Source: Porphyromonadaceae bacterium UBA7203 (GTDB lineage: Bacteria; Bacteroidota; Bacteroidia; Bacteroidales; Muribaculaceae). Taken from it: a DNA stretch of 64,000 nucleotides. The DNA lies in NCBI GenBank assembly GCA_002490725.1, contig DKUN01000016.1, forward strand, positions 1 to 64,000, given 5' to 3'. The notes under the pieces were generated by a model. The model saw only the letters and a program-made list of their open reading frames with translations. It was not told the DNA's origin and ran no database searches. Positions 8,028 through 17,181 of the stretch are shown one piece after another; the stretch's first letter is position 1; every line of letters starts with the position of its first letter. The position numbers were made by a program, and so were the translations under genes.

Positions 8028-8795
8028 TTAAAGAAAATCAGTCAGAGGGCTGCTGGCAACCGCCTCCGACGACTGCACGCCGAGCCCCGCAAGATAACCA
8101 CGTCGGCCGGCCACGGTCGCCTCGGCAAAAGCGCGGGCCATTTCGGCCGGATTCCCGGCCACGGCAATAGCCGTATTGACCAGAACGGCATCAGCGCCGA
8201 GCTCCATGGCGGCCGCGGCATGCGACGGCGCTCCAAGCCCAGCATCGACAACAACCGGCACATTGCTCTCGGCAATGATGATTTCGAGCAAGTCGCGGGT
8301 AACGAGCCCCTTGTTCGTGCCAATCGGCGCGCCCAGAGGCATGACAGCTGCCGTGCCCGCCTCCTCCAGCCGCTTGCACAGCACCGGATCGGCCTGAATA
8401 TAGGGCATCACAATGAAGCCCAGACGCGCCAGCTCCTCCGTGGCTTTGAGCGTCTCGACCGGGTCGGGCAATAAGTATTTGGGATCGGGATGAATTTCAA
8501 GTTTTATAAAGTCGGTTTCAAAAGCCTCGCGGGCCAATTGCGCGGCCAGCACAGCCTCGCGTGCATCGCGCACTCCCGACGTATTAGGCAGCAGGCGCAC
8601 CCCTTCGCTGAGAATATGGCGCAACATGTCGTCGTTTTCAGCGCCCATATCTATGCGCTTCATGGCAACCGTCACGAGCTGCGAGCCCGAGGCCTTGATC
8701 GCCTCTTCCATAACCGAGTTGGAACTGAACTTGCCGGTTCCCGTAAAAAGGCGCGAACTGAACTCAACACCTCCGATTTTCAATATATCTGTCAT
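8028..8795 (-). CDS. thiG: Thiazole synthase ThiG
   Basis: ThiG condenses deoxyxylulose 5-phosphate, dehydroglycine and ThiS-thiocarboxylate into the thiazole phosphate. The 255-aa TIM-barrel protein shows FSSRLFTGTGKF, LLPNTSGVRDAREAV, FIKLEIHPDPKYLLPD (the lysine here is the likely Schiff-base residue) and the phosphate-binding segment VDAGLGAPSHAAAAMELGAD. Its start overlaps thiE by 4 nt. Confidence 0.97.
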   Translation of the reverse strand: MTDILKIGGVEFSSRLFTGTGKFSSNSVMEEAIKASGSQLVTVAMKRIDMGAENDDMLRHILSEGVRLLPNTSGVRDAREAVLAAQLAREAFETDFIKLEIHPDPKYLLPDPVETLKATEELARLGFIVMPYIQADPVLCKRLEEAGTAAVMPLGAPIGTNKGLVTRDLLEIIIAESNVPVVVDAGLGAPSHAAAAMELGADAVLVNTAIAVAGNPAEMARAFAEATVAGRRGYLAGLGVQSSEAVASSPLTDFL

Positions 8796-9406
8796 AATTT
8801 TGCTAAAATAGTTTCTGTTTCTTTAACCGGATCGGCAGCCCGCAGAATGGAGCCCGAAACCGCTATGCCGTTCACTCCGGCAGCCATAAGGTCACTTACA
8901 TCAGCCGCCGTTATTCCGCCGATTGCCACCACGGGCAGTCCGATGCCTGCCTGACGCACCTGCTCCATAACAGATCTGTAGCCCTCAAGTCCGAGAACCG
9001 GACTCAGGCGCTCCTTGGTGGTCGTGAACCTGAACGGCCCGAGGCCAATGTAATCTGCCCCGTCGGCCGCCGCCTTGACAATGTGGTCAAAACGGTTGGC
9101 CGTAGCGCCGATAATGACACCCGGCCCAAGAATGCGCCGTGCCTCATCCACGGGCATATCGCTGAGCCCAAGGTGCACGCCGTCGGCTCCGATCGGCCCC
9201 ACAAGTTCAACATGGTCGTCGACAATCAGCTTTGCACCGTAGCGGTCACAAAGACCGCGCAGCCGCCGGCCCTCAGCCAGCAGTTCGGACTCGGCCGCGC
9301 CCTTCATGCGCAACTGAATCCAGCGGCATCCGCCGTCAAGCGCCGCCATGGCGCCGTCTGACGGCAAAGGAAACCGCTCAGTAGTGTGAGTAATGAATTG
9401 CAGCAT
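8792..9406 (-). CDS. thiE: Thiamine-phosphate synthase ThiE
   Basis: ThiE joins HMP-PP and thiazole phosphate to make thiamin phosphate. The 204-aa TIM barrel retains the family motifs: WIQLRMKG, LIVDDHVEL, GADGVHLGLSDMP, IGATANRFDH (GxTxN variant), DYIGLGPFRFTTTKE and VVAIGGITAADV. It is the more canonical of two adjacent ThiE-like proteins, and its start overlaps the upstream tenI by 29 nt. Confidence 0.94.
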   Translation of the reverse strand: MLQFITHTTERFPLPSDGAMAALDGGCRWIQLRMKGAAESELLAEGRRLRGLCDRYGAKLIVDDHVELVGPIGADGVHLGLSDMPVDEARRILGPGVIIGATANRFDHIVKAAADGADYIGLGPFRFTTTKERLSPVLGLEGYRSVMEQVRQAGIGLPVVAIGGITAADVSDLMAAGVNGIAVSGSILRAADPVKETETILAKL

Positions 9407-9950
9407 CTATGCGTTTAATAATAGTTTCTTTGTTTAAATCGGCCCATAGATAGCCAAGCATCGCGGCACCGCCGAAACCCGACCGTCGCAGCATGGCAAA
9501 CCGCTCGGGAGTTACGCCTCCGAGCGCGATGGTGCGCGAGTCAACGCGCAACCCGGCGAGATTGAACGCCGATTCATAGCCGGGTTTGCTTATACTGTTG
9601 AAAATAGGGCTCAGAAAACTATAGGCGACGTCAGGCGCCAACTCTCCGACCGAGTGACACGACCTGCTGAGCACTCCGCCGAACCCTGCGGGCGCATGGG
9701 GAGCGGCCGCGTTCAGGTGAATTCCGGTGCCGAACTCTTCGGCCAGGTCATGAAAACCATGAACCGACAGACGCGGCCTGAGCCCGGGCGCAACTGCCCT
9801 GAGCAGCTCCCTGACCTCACGGAGCCCTGAACCGGGTTTGCGCACATGCACCCGGTCAATGCCCTGCCCGAGCATCAACTCTATCAACTCTGCCTCACCC
9901 GCAAACAGGCCCGGCAGAGTAACGGCAATAAGTCGAAAGCTGTCAGCCAC
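9378..9950 (-). CDS. tenI: TenI-like ThiE homologue (thiazole tautomerase or degenerate ThiE)
   Basis: This 190-aa ThiE/TenI-fold protein has VHVRKP in place of the QLR-K motif, LSVHGFHDLA, GTGIHLNAAAP, CHSVGEL, FLSPIFNSISKPGY and IALGGVTPERF. The ThiE substrate motifs GxTxN and the HMP-PP-binding Asp pair are not visible, while the histidines of TenI-type proteins are kept. In B. subtilis TenI aromatises the thiazole product of ThiG; that role is inferred here. It overlaps thiS by 8 nt and thiE by 29 nt. Confidence 0.85.
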   Translation of the reverse strand: MADSFRLIAVTLPGLFAGEAELIELMLGQGIDRVHVRKPGSGLREVRELLRAVAPGLRPRLSVHGFHDLAEEFGTGIHLNAAAPHAPAGFGGVLSRSCHSVGELAPDVAYSFLSPIFNSISKPGYESAFNLAGLRVDSRTIALGGVTPERFAMLRRSGFGGAAMLGYLWADLNKETIIKRIDAAIHYSHY

Positions 9951-10146
9951 CGCAAACGGCCTGTATCACAGTCAGACAATCGCCGTCGGCAAGCTCGGTG
10001 GCGCCCCAGTCGCCCCGGGCCACTACCTTATTGTTAACTGCCACGGCAATACCTCTTTCCGGTAGTGCACAAGCCTTCACGACGTCGGTCAGGGTCAGCC
10101 GGTCAACGTCGAACGTCCGCGTTTCTCTATTTATTTCTATTGTCAT
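9943..10146 (-). CDS. thiS: Sulfur carrier protein ThiS
   Basis: ThiS carries the thiazole sulfur as a C-terminal thiocarboxylate. The ATG at 10146 gives 67 aa (MTIEINRETRTF...), with VAVNNKVVARGDW in the middle and the obligatory C-terminal Gly-Gly (VIQAVCGG). A longer in-frame start at 10185 would run through the riboswitch and is rejected. It is the first gene of the thiamin operon and starts about 4 nt after the riboswitch. Confidence 0.96.
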   Translation of the reverse strand: MTIEINRETRTFDVDRLTLTDVVKACALPERGIAVAVNNKVVARGDWGATELADGDCLTVIQAVCGG

Positions 10147-10150
10147 AATG

Positions 10151-10224
10151 TTCCTTTCGGCGGTACGAACCGCATCAAGTTCCAAGGGTGTAATCTCAGC
10201 CTTTTGGAAAAGGCACCCCTATTA
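10151..10224 (-). promoter_or_regulatory. TPP riboswitch (THI element)
   Basis: On the minus strand the conserved blocks appear in order: GGGGTGCC, the CTGAGAT core (complement of 10193-10199), ACCCTTGGAACTTGAT and GCGGTTCGTACCGCCGAAAGGAA. This is a near-textbook TPP aptamer. It occupies nearly the whole leader; its 3' end lies about 4 nt from the thiS ATG, which suggests control of translation initiation rather than a separate terminator. Confidence 0.95.
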
Positions 10225-10231
10225 TTCGCCG

Positions 10232-10262
10232 CAAAGTTAGCGCTTAATCTCGAATCCTCAAA
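10232..10262 (-). promoter_or_regulatory. Promoter of the thiamin operon
   Basis: TTTG (complement of 10259-10262), a 19-nt spacer and TAACTTTG (complement of 10232-10239). The predicted start falls directly at the 5' end of the riboswitch. Confidence 0.8.
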
Positions 10263-10271
10263 AATTTTTCG

Positions 10272-10279
10272 TACCTTTG
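10272..10279 (+). promoter_or_regulatory. Possible -7 box for the S9 peptidase gene
   Basis: TACCTTTG fits TAnnTTTG and leaves a leader of about 35 nt, but no clear TTTG lies 19-21 nt upstream. Confidence 0.4.
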
Positions 10280-10319
10280 TAGCAAAATATTGACCAGTCA
10301 ACCACATTAAATTTTCTTG

Positions 10320-12863
10320 ATGAACACAAAACTTATCGCCCTCGGGGCATTGGTGGCCGGACTCTCAGTGTCGGCCAAAGACATTAAGATTACCGATTGG
10401 CGTCTCAGCGAGCCCATCACTGTACGAACTCCGTTCATGAACGACTCGATTGCGCCCGACGGCTCGAAGTTCAAGTCGTCCGACCTGTTAAAATCACGCA
10501 CACGCGCACTCGTTGCCGGCAACAGCGTCGCAGCCGACACCGCAGGCTTAATCACCCTCGCTCCCGCACCGGCCGCCAATGGCTCGATGCAGCTGCTGCA
10601 AACCCAGATACGCTCCGAACGCTTCGCCAAAGGCCAGCTCAAAATCACGTCGCAGCTCCCCTTCATAGTTGAACTCGACGGCAAAGAAATCGCATCGAAA
10701 CTCAGTGCCGAGCGCGACTCGGTTGTTGACGCGTCGACCGCATCGGCCTCTCTGCGCCTCGAACCTGAACGCGATGCACGCCTGACCGTAAAACTCCTTG
10801 CAATGGCCGACGACTCAGTCGCCGCCCCCACCCTTTCGGTCACATTCGTACCCGACGAAAAGTTTGAAAACACCGTGCTTGTCAGCGGCCCCGAACTGCT
10901 GCGCCGCTTCACTCTCGAAGATTCCGAATATGGCAGCCGCGTTTCAGGCCTGTCAATGAGCCCCGACGGCAAATATCTCATCACCCGCTACTGGAACCGC
11001 TACAACGGCGAACGTGCCCACTCCTATGCCACACTGACCGACCTCAAGAGCGGCAAGGAAATCAACGCAAACCTCCCCTGGGAAGTTAAATGGATGCCCG
11101 ACGGTTCCAGCCTCTACACCACCCAGACCGCAGCCGACGGCTATGACCTCTATACCATCGACCCCGCCAACGGCGCCCGCACCCTGCTTGCCGAATCAAT
11201 TCCCGTCAACTCCTTTACCTGGAGCCCCAAAGGCGACTGCATCTATTACTCGCACCATGAAGCCGGCGTGCAGGAACAGGGCCCGCTGCGCCGCTATGCC
11301 ACCCCCGACGACCGCATGCCCGGCGACCGCAACCGCTGGTTCATCGTGCGCTTCACTCCCTCGACCGGCATAACCGAGCGTCTGACATTCGGCAACCACA
11401 CTACCACGCTGCTCGACATTTCAAGCGACGGCACCAAACTCCTCTGCTCGACCAACAGCGAAGACCCGACCACACGTCCGTTTTACCGCAACACCATCTA
11501 CATGCTCGACGTCGAGACTCTCAAGGCCGACACTCTCGTTGCCCCCGGACCGCAGTTCGTCAGCGGCGGACGCTTCTCGCCCGACGGCTCGCAAGTGCTG
11601 TTCAACGGTTCGCCCTCGGCTTTCGACTGCCTCGGCAAGAACTGCGGCGACCACCCCATTGCCAACGACTTCGACGTTCAGCTCTACGTTATGGACCTCG
11701 CCTCGCGCGAAGTCAAACCCCTGACATTCGACTTCAACCCCTCGGTTGAATCCATCATCACCTGGAACTCGGTCAACGGCCTCATCTACATTGTGGCTGA
11801 AGAAGGTTTCGGCCACAACATCTACGCCATCAACCCCAAGGACGCTTCGTTTACCAAGCTCCCCACCGAAATCGACAACATCACCGCCGCGACCATGGGC
11901 CGCGACGAAAACCTGCGCATAGCCTACCTCGGCCATGACTATCACAGCGCATGGAAAGCCTGCCTGCTCGACCTGAAGAAGGGCCGCAACACCGTGCTCG
12001 CCGACCCGCGTGCCCCCGAACTCGACAAAATCATGCTCGGCAAGACCGAACCCTGGAAATTCACCGCCTCCGACGGCACGGAAATCGACGGTATGGTATG
12101 CTTCCCGCCGAACTTCGACGCCTCTAAGAAATATCCTCTGATTGTTTACTACTACGGCGGCACATCGCCGACCTCAAAGTCAATCACCCAGCCTTACTCG
12201 CCCCAGCTCTTCGCCTCGCGCGACTATGTTGTCTACGTGCTTAACCCCTCAGGCACTACCGGCTACGGCCAGGAATTCTCGGCCCGCCACGTCAACGCCT
12301 GGGGCAAGCGCACCGCCAACGACATCATCGAAGGCGTGCAGACCTTCTGCCGCACGCACGAATACGTTGACTCGACTAAAATAGGCTGTCTCGGCGCAAG
12401 CTACGGCGGCTTCATGACCCAGTATCTCCAGACGCTCACCCCGATGTTTGCCGCAGCCGTCAGCCATGCCGGCATCTCGAACGTGACCTCTTACTGGGGC
12501 GAAGGCTACTGGGGCTACTCCTACAATGGCGTCGCCGCTGCCGACTCTTACCCCTGGAGCAACCCCGAGCTCTTCACCAAACAGGGCTCGCTCTTCAACG
12601 CCGACAAAATCAACACCCCCCTGCTGCTGCTTCACGGCACAGCCGACACCAACGTGCCCATCGGCGAGAGCATCCAGATTTTCAACGCGCTCCGCATTCT
12701 CGGCAAACCCGTTGAATTCATCTCGGTCGACGGCGAAAACCACTTCATCTCCGACTTTTCCAAGCGCATTCTCTGGCACAACTCAATCATGGCCTGGTTT
12801 GAACGCTGGCTTCACGACGACCCCTCGTGGTGGAATGACATCTATCCCGAACGCAACCTCTAA
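10320..12863 (+). CDS. Secreted prolyl oligopeptidase family (S9) peptidase
   Basis: This 847-aa protein starts with a signal peptide (MNTKLIALGALVAGLSVSA). About residues 150-560 hold beta-propeller repeats with SPDGK- and SPKGD-type turns, as in DPP IV/S9 peptidases. The C-terminal alpha/beta-hydrolase domain has the nucleophile motif GASYGG with Ser694, then Asp776 (HGTADTNVP) and His808 (GENHF), completing a catalytic triad. A periplasmic dipeptidyl- or acylaminoacyl-peptidase is likely; the exact specificity cannot be read. The ATG at 10320 is used instead of the TTG just before it. It is followed after 27 nt by an ABC exporter. Confidence 0.93.
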   Translation: MNTKLIALGALVAGLSVSAKDIKITDWRLSEPITVRTPFMNDSIAPDGSKFKSSDLLKSRTRALVAGNSVAADTAGLITLAPAPAANGSMQLLQTQIRSERFAKGQLKITSQLPFIVELDGKEIASKLSAERDSVVDASTASASLRLEPERDARLTVKLLAMADDSVAAPTLSVTFVPDEKFENTVLVSGPELLRRFTLEDSEYGSRVSGLSMSPDGKYLITRYWNRYNGERAHSYATLTDLKSGKEINANLPWEVKWMPDGSSLYTTQTAADGYDLYTIDPANGARTLLAESIPVNSFTWSPKGDCIYYSHHEAGVQEQGPLRRYATPDDRMPGDRNRWFIVRFTPSTGITERLTFGNHTTTLLDISSDGTKLLCSTNSEDPTTRPFYRNTIYMLDVETLKADTLVAPGPQFVSGGRFSPDGSQVLFNGSPSAFDCLGKNCGDHPIANDFDVQLYVMDLASREVKPLTFDFNPSVESIITWNSVNGLIYIVAEEGFGHNIYAINPKDASFTKLPTEIDNITAATMGRDENLRIAYLGHDYHSAWKACLLDLKKGRNTVLADPRAPELDKIMLGKTEPWKFTASDGTEIDGMVCFPPNFDASKKYPLIVYYYGGTSPTSKSITQPYSPQLFASRDYVVYVLNPSGTTGYGQEFSARHVNAWGKRTANDIIEGVQTFCRTHEYVDSTKIGCLGASYGGFMTQYLQTLTPMFAAAVSHAGISNVTSYWGEGYWGYSYNGVAAADSYPWSNPELFTKQGSLFNADKINTPLLLLHGTADTNVPIGESIQIFNALRILGKPVEFISVDGENHFISDFSKRILWHNSIMAWFERWLHDDPSWWNDIYPERNL

Positions 12864-12890
12864 ACATTACACGTACCGCCACTCTACGCG

Positions 12891-14723
12891 ATGAACGACT
12901 TTTTCCAGATAATGCGCCGGTTCGTGCCGCCGTATAAGAAGTATCTGTTTCTCAACATATTCTTCAACCTGCTGGCAGCATTCCTGACGCTATTCTCCTT
13001 CGCTCTGATTATTCCCATTCTCGAAATGCTGTTTGAACTCAAGCAGCAAACCTACGTCTGGGAACCCGTCTCATGGGGCAATATCCGCGAAGCCTGCATC
13101 AACAACTTCTACTTTATCACCCAGCAGGCTATCCACCAGTATGGCCAGTCGGCCACGCTCGGACTGCTCGGCCTGCTGCTGGTGTTCATGACCGGTCTGA
13201 AGTGCGGCGCATCATACCTCGCATCGTATTTCATCATCCCGATGCGTTCGGGCGTCGTCCGCGACATCCGCAACACCATCTACGACAAAGTAGTGTCACT
13301 CCCCATCGGCTTCTTCACCAACGAACACAAAGGCGACGTCATTGCCCGCATGACAGGCGACGTAGGCGCTGTCGAGAACTCCATCATGCAGTCTATCGAC
13401 CTGATGTTCAAAAACCCGCTGATGGTTATTGCATGCCTTTCAATGATGATTGCCATTTCATGGCAGCTGACCCTCTTCGTGCTCGTTCTCCTGCCGATTG
13501 CCGGCTGGATCATGGGCTCTGTGGGGCGCAAGCTGAAAGCCACCTCGCTCGAGTCGCAAAACCAGTGGGGACGCATCATGAGCAACATCGAAGAGACCCT
13601 CGGCGGCCTCCGCGTCATCAAGGCTTTTGTTGCCGAAGACAAGGTCCGCAACCGCTTCCACAACGACAGTCAGGTGCTCTATCACCTCGGCAACCGTGTG
13701 GCGCGCCGCCAGAGCCTCGCTCACCCAATGAGCGAATTTCTCGGCACCATCACCATAGCCATCGTGCTCTGGTTTGGCGGAAAACTGATTCTCACCGGCC
13801 ACAGCGCCTTCAACGCATCGGAGTTTATCTACTATCTGGTAATCTTCTACAGCATCATCAACCCCGTCAAGGAAATTTCGCGCGCAAGCTACGCCATCCG
13901 AACCGGCATGGCCTCACTCGAACGTGTCGACAAAATCCTTTCGGCCAAGAACGACATCATAGACCCCGCGAATCCGAAACACATCGAATCGCTCCGCGGC
14001 GAAATCAACTACTCGGACGTAACCTTCAGCTACGACGGCGAAGTGCAGGTGGTGAAAAATGTTGACCTCCACATTCCCGCCGGCGCCACAGTGGCCCTCG
14101 TTGGCCAGAGCGGCTCGGGCAAGAGCACTATGGCCGACCTGCTGCCGCGATTCTACGACGTCAAGGGCGGCTCTATCAAGGTCGACGGCATCGACGTGCG
14201 CGACCTGCCGGTAAGCCACCTGCGCAGCTTCATGGGCAACGTGAACCAGGAGGCGATACTGTTTAACGACACCGTTTACAACAACATCACCTTCGGCGTC
14301 GAATCCGCCACCCCCGAACAGGTCGAAACCGCCGCCCGCATTGCCAATGCCCATGAATTTATTGTCGACATGGAACATGGCTACAACACCTACATCGGCG
14401 ACCGCGGCTGCCGCCTGTCAGGCGGTCAGCGGCAGCGCCTGTCAATCGCGCGCGCCATTCTCAAGAATCCGCCTATCCTGATTCTCGACGAAGCAACTTC
14501 AGCCCTCGACTCCGAGAGCGAACATCTGGTTCAGGACGCACTCGACAAATTGATGGATGGACGCACCACTCTCGTCATTGCCCACCGCCTCTCGACCATA
14601 CGCAACGCCGACCTCATCGCCGTGATGAACGAAGGACGCATCATCGAGGCCGGAACCCACGATGAACTGATGGCTCGCAACGGTGCTTACGCACATCTGG
14701 TCGAAATGCAACAGTTGCGCTGA
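12891..14723 (+). CDS. ABC exporter, fused membrane and ATPase domains (MsbA-like)
   Basis: This 610-aa half-transporter has an ABC type-1 membrane domain (about residues 15-330, six helices, with FFTNEHKGDVIARM and MSNIEETLGGLRVIKAF coupling segments). The ATPase domain has Walker A GQSGSGKST (405-413), signature LSGGQRQRLS (from 509) and Walker B ILILDEATSALD (about 527-538). The closest characterised relatives are MsbA lipid A flippases and multidrug exporters; substrate unknown. It sits between a secreted peptidase and aminopeptidase P. Confidence 0.92.
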   Translation: MNDFFQIMRRFVPPYKKYLFLNIFFNLLAAFLTLFSFALIIPILEMLFELKQQTYVWEPVSWGNIREACINNFYFITQQAIHQYGQSATLGLLGLLLVFMTGLKCGASYLASYFIIPMRSGVVRDIRNTIYDKVVSLPIGFFTNEHKGDVIARMTGDVGAVENSIMQSIDLMFKNPLMVIACLSMMIAISWQLTLFVLVLLPIAGWIMGSVGRKLKATSLESQNQWGRIMSNIEETLGGLRVIKAFVAEDKVRNRFHNDSQVLYHLGNRVARRQSLAHPMSEFLGTITIAIVLWFGGKLILTGHSAFNASEFIYYLVIFYSIINPVKEISRASYAIRTGMASLERVDKILSAKNDIIDPANPKHIESLRGEINYSDVTFSYDGEVQVVKNVDLHIPAGATVALVGQSGSGKSTMADLLPRFYDVKGGSIKVDGIDVRDLPVSHLRSFMGNVNQEAILFNDTVYNNITFGVESATPEQVETAARIANAHEFIVDMEHGYNTYIGDRGCRLSGGQRQRLSIARAILKNPPILILDEATSALDSESEHLVQDALDKLMDGRTTLVIAHRLSTIRNADLIAVMNEGRIIEAGTHDELMARNGAYAHLVEMQQLR

Positions 14724-14771
14724 ACTCCCAAAAAACTCTGAAGAACTCCCCAAAAAACTTCAATCCGACTT

Positions 14772-16568
14772 ATGAACGCGATAATAACCGGGCGCATAGA
14801 CGCCCTCCGCAAAAAGATGGACGAGGCAGGCATCGCCGCCACCATCATTCCCCACACCGACGCTCACCAAAGCGAATACCTGGCCGAGCACTGGCAGGTG
14901 CGCCAGTGGTTCAGCGGATTCAACGGCTCGGCCGGCACTCTGGTCGTGACCGCCGACGCCGCAATGCTCTGGACCGACTCGCGCTATTTCCTTCAGGCTG
15001 CCGAGCAGCTCGAGGGCACCGGCATCACTCTGATGAAAGACGGCCTCCCATCAACCCCGTCGATCGACGAATGGCTCTGCACCAACCTTGCCGAAGGCTC
15101 GACAGTCGGTGTCGACGGTATGGTCGTATCGGTCAACGAAGTGCGCCGCATGCAGAACTGTTTCAGCCGCTACGGCATCACACTCGACACCAACTTCACC
15201 CCCGTCAACGAACTCTGGAACGGACGCCCCGTCATTCCGACCGACGCGCTCTACGTCCACGACGTCAAATACGCCGGCGAAACAGCCGACTCGAAAATAG
15301 GCCGCGTTCTCGACGCTGCTGCCAAAGCCGGAGCCGACGCCCTCTTCATCTCGGCCCTCGACGAAATAGCCTGGACGCTCAACGTCCGCTCGTCCGATGT
15401 GCCGTGCAACCCCGTCGCAACCGCCTTCCTCTTCCTGTCGGGCGAACGCAACGTCCTCTTCATCGATTCAGCCAAGGTCGACGAAAAGACCCAGGCCTAC
15501 CTCAACTCAATCAACGTCGAAACCGCCCCTTACGACAGCGTGGCCCGCTTCCTGGCCCTCCTGCCCAAGGATTCGAAAGTCTACATCGAACCCGCACGTA
15601 CGGCTTATACCCTCGCGAGCATCATCGGCAAGCACGCCGTTGAAGGAGGCTCGGTAATAGCCATGCCCAAAGCCATTAAAAACCCCACTCAAATCGAGGG
15701 CACCCGTCGTGCCATGGCTCGCGACGGCGTAGCGCTGGTCAAGCTCTTCATGGAGGTTGAGCGCCGCATGGCCTCGGGCGAGAAACTCACCGAACTCGAC
15801 ATGGACACCCTCGGCACCAAGTACCGCGCCGAAGGCGAGAACTATGTCGACAACTCTTTCGAAATGATTGCCGGCTACGGCCCCCACGGAGCCATTGTGC
15901 ACTATTCGGCCACACCCGAAAGTTCATCGACCATCAAACCCGAAGGTCTGCTGCTGATCGACAGCGGAGCACAATATCTCGACGGCACTACCGACATTAC
16001 GCGCACAGTTGCCGTCGGCACCCCCACCGCTCAGGAACGCACCGACTTCACCCTCGTGATGAAGGGCCACATAGCCCTGGCCACAGCCATCTTTCCCGAA
16101 GGCACACGCGGCGACCAGCTCGACGCCCTCGCGCGCATGCCTCTATGGAAACAGGGCCTCAGCTATCTCCACGGCACCGGCCATGGCGTCGGCCACTTCC
16201 TCAACGTCCACGAAGGCCCTCAGAGCGTGCGCCTCAACCACGTCCCCGTAGCGCTCTGCCCCGGCATGATTACATCCGACGAGCCCGGCCTTTATCGTGC
16301 AGGCATCCACGGCATTCGCTGCGAAAACCTGGTGCTCTGCGTGCCCTCTGAGCTCAGCAACCCCGAGTTCGGCAACTTCTACACCTTCGAGCCGCTCACA
16401 ATGTTCCCCTTTGACCTCAACCTCTTCGACCTCTCAATCATGACCGACGGAGAAATCGACTGGGTCAACAACTATCACGCCAAAGTACGCGCCACTCTGC
16501 TTCCGCTGCTCGAAAACGAGAACCAGCGCCAGTGGCTCACCGCTAAAACCGCCCCCCTATGCCGCTGA
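14772..16568 (+). CDS. Aminopeptidase P family (M24B) Xaa-Pro aminopeptidase
   Basis: This 598-aa cytoplasmic protein removes N-terminal residues ahead of proline. Two creatinase N-terminal domains are followed by a pita-bread M24 domain from about residue 310. Metal ligands are readable: Asp in LLIDSGAQYLDGTTDITRT, His in LHGTGHGVGHFLNVHEGP, Glu in ITSDEPGLY and Glu in YTFEPLT. The length of about 600 matches the three-domain subfamily. Its 3' end overlaps the next gene by 10 nt. Confidence 0.94.
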   Translation: MNAIITGRIDALRKKMDEAGIAATIIPHTDAHQSEYLAEHWQVRQWFSGFNGSAGTLVVTADAAMLWTDSRYFLQAAEQLEGTGITLMKDGLPSTPSIDEWLCTNLAEGSTVGVDGMVVSVNEVRRMQNCFSRYGITLDTNFTPVNELWNGRPVIPTDALYVHDVKYAGETADSKIGRVLDAAAKAGADALFISALDEIAWTLNVRSSDVPCNPVATAFLFLSGERNVLFIDSAKVDEKTQAYLNSINVETAPYDSVARFLALLPKDSKVYIEPARTAYTLASIIGKHAVEGGSVIAMPKAIKNPTQIEGTRRAMARDGVALVKLFMEVERRMASGEKLTELDMDTLGTKYRAEGENYVDNSFEMIAGYGPHGAIVHYSATPESSSTIKPEGLLLIDSGAQYLDGTTDITRTVAVGTPTAQERTDFTLVMKGHIALATAIFPEGTRGDQLDALARMPLWKQGLSYLHGTGHGVGHFLNVHEGPQSVRLNHVPVALCPGMITSDEPGLYRAGIHGIRCENLVLCVPSELSNPEFGNFYTFEPLTMFPFDLNLFDLSIMTDGEIDWVNNYHAKVRATLLPLLENENQRQWLTAKTAPLCR

Positions 16569-17083
16569 TTATTCCCGTTCGCGGATTCACTCCAAAAGTT
16601 GGCCGCGACTGCTTTCTGGCCGAAAACGCCACGCTAATAGGCGACCTCGAAATCGGCGACGAGTGCTCGGTGTGGTTCAACGTCGTGCTCCGCGGCGACG
16701 TCAACTCCATCCGCATCGGCAACCGCGTCAACATCCAGGACGGCTCGGTGCTCCACACCCTCTATGAAAAGTCAACGATTGAAATCGGCAACGACGTTTC
16801 CATCGGCCACAACGTAACGCTCCACGGATGCAAAATCTGCGACTATGCCCTCGTTGGCATGGGAGCCGTAGTTATGGACGACGCGGTGGTCGGCGAAGGC
16901 GCCATCGTGGCTGCCGGCTCCGTAGTGCTCAGCCGCACTGTTATCGGCCCCGGAGAACTCTGGGGAGGCGCACCGGCCCGTTTCATCAAAAATGTCGATC
17001 CTGAACAGTCAAAAACCCTCAATCAGCGCATTGCCCACAACTATCTGATGTACTCGCGCTGGTACACTGACCCCGAAAACTGA
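16559..17083 (+). CDS. Gamma-class carbonic anhydrase family protein
   Basis: This 174-aa protein is a left-handed beta-helix built from hexapeptide repeats (IGDLEIGDECSVWFNVVLRGD and following). The three zinc-ligand histidines of gamma-carbonic anhydrases are present (SVLH, IGHNVTLHG). Many members act as metal-binding acyltransferase-like proteins without proven anhydrase activity. Its ATG overlaps the end of the aminopeptidase gene, so translation is probably coupled. A hairpin terminator follows. Confidence 0.9.
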   Translation: MPLIIPVRGFTPKVGRDCFLAENATLIGDLEIGDECSVWFNVVLRGDVNSIRIGNRVNIQDGSVLHTLYEKSTIEIGNDVSIGHNVTLHGCKICDYALVGMGAVVMDDAVVGEGAIVAAGSVVLSRTVIGPGELWGGAPARFIKNVDPEQSKTLNQRIAHNYLMYSRWYTDPEN

Positions 17084-17116
17084 TTCAGGCGCACCATCCT
17101 CAATCAGCAAACTTAA

Positions 17117-17164
17117 AAAACGGAGAGCATCGGGCGGCATCGGCCGCGGCGGCTCTCCGTTTTC
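17117..17164. terminator. Rho-independent terminator after the carbonic anhydrase gene
   Basis: AACGGAGAGC pairs with GCTCTCCGTT around a GC-rich loop, with A and T runs on the two sides (17115-17120 and 17160-17163). It can serve both the rightward operon and the leftward gene ending at 17182. Confidence 0.8.
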
Positions 17165-17181
17165 CATTTGCAAACGGTGGC

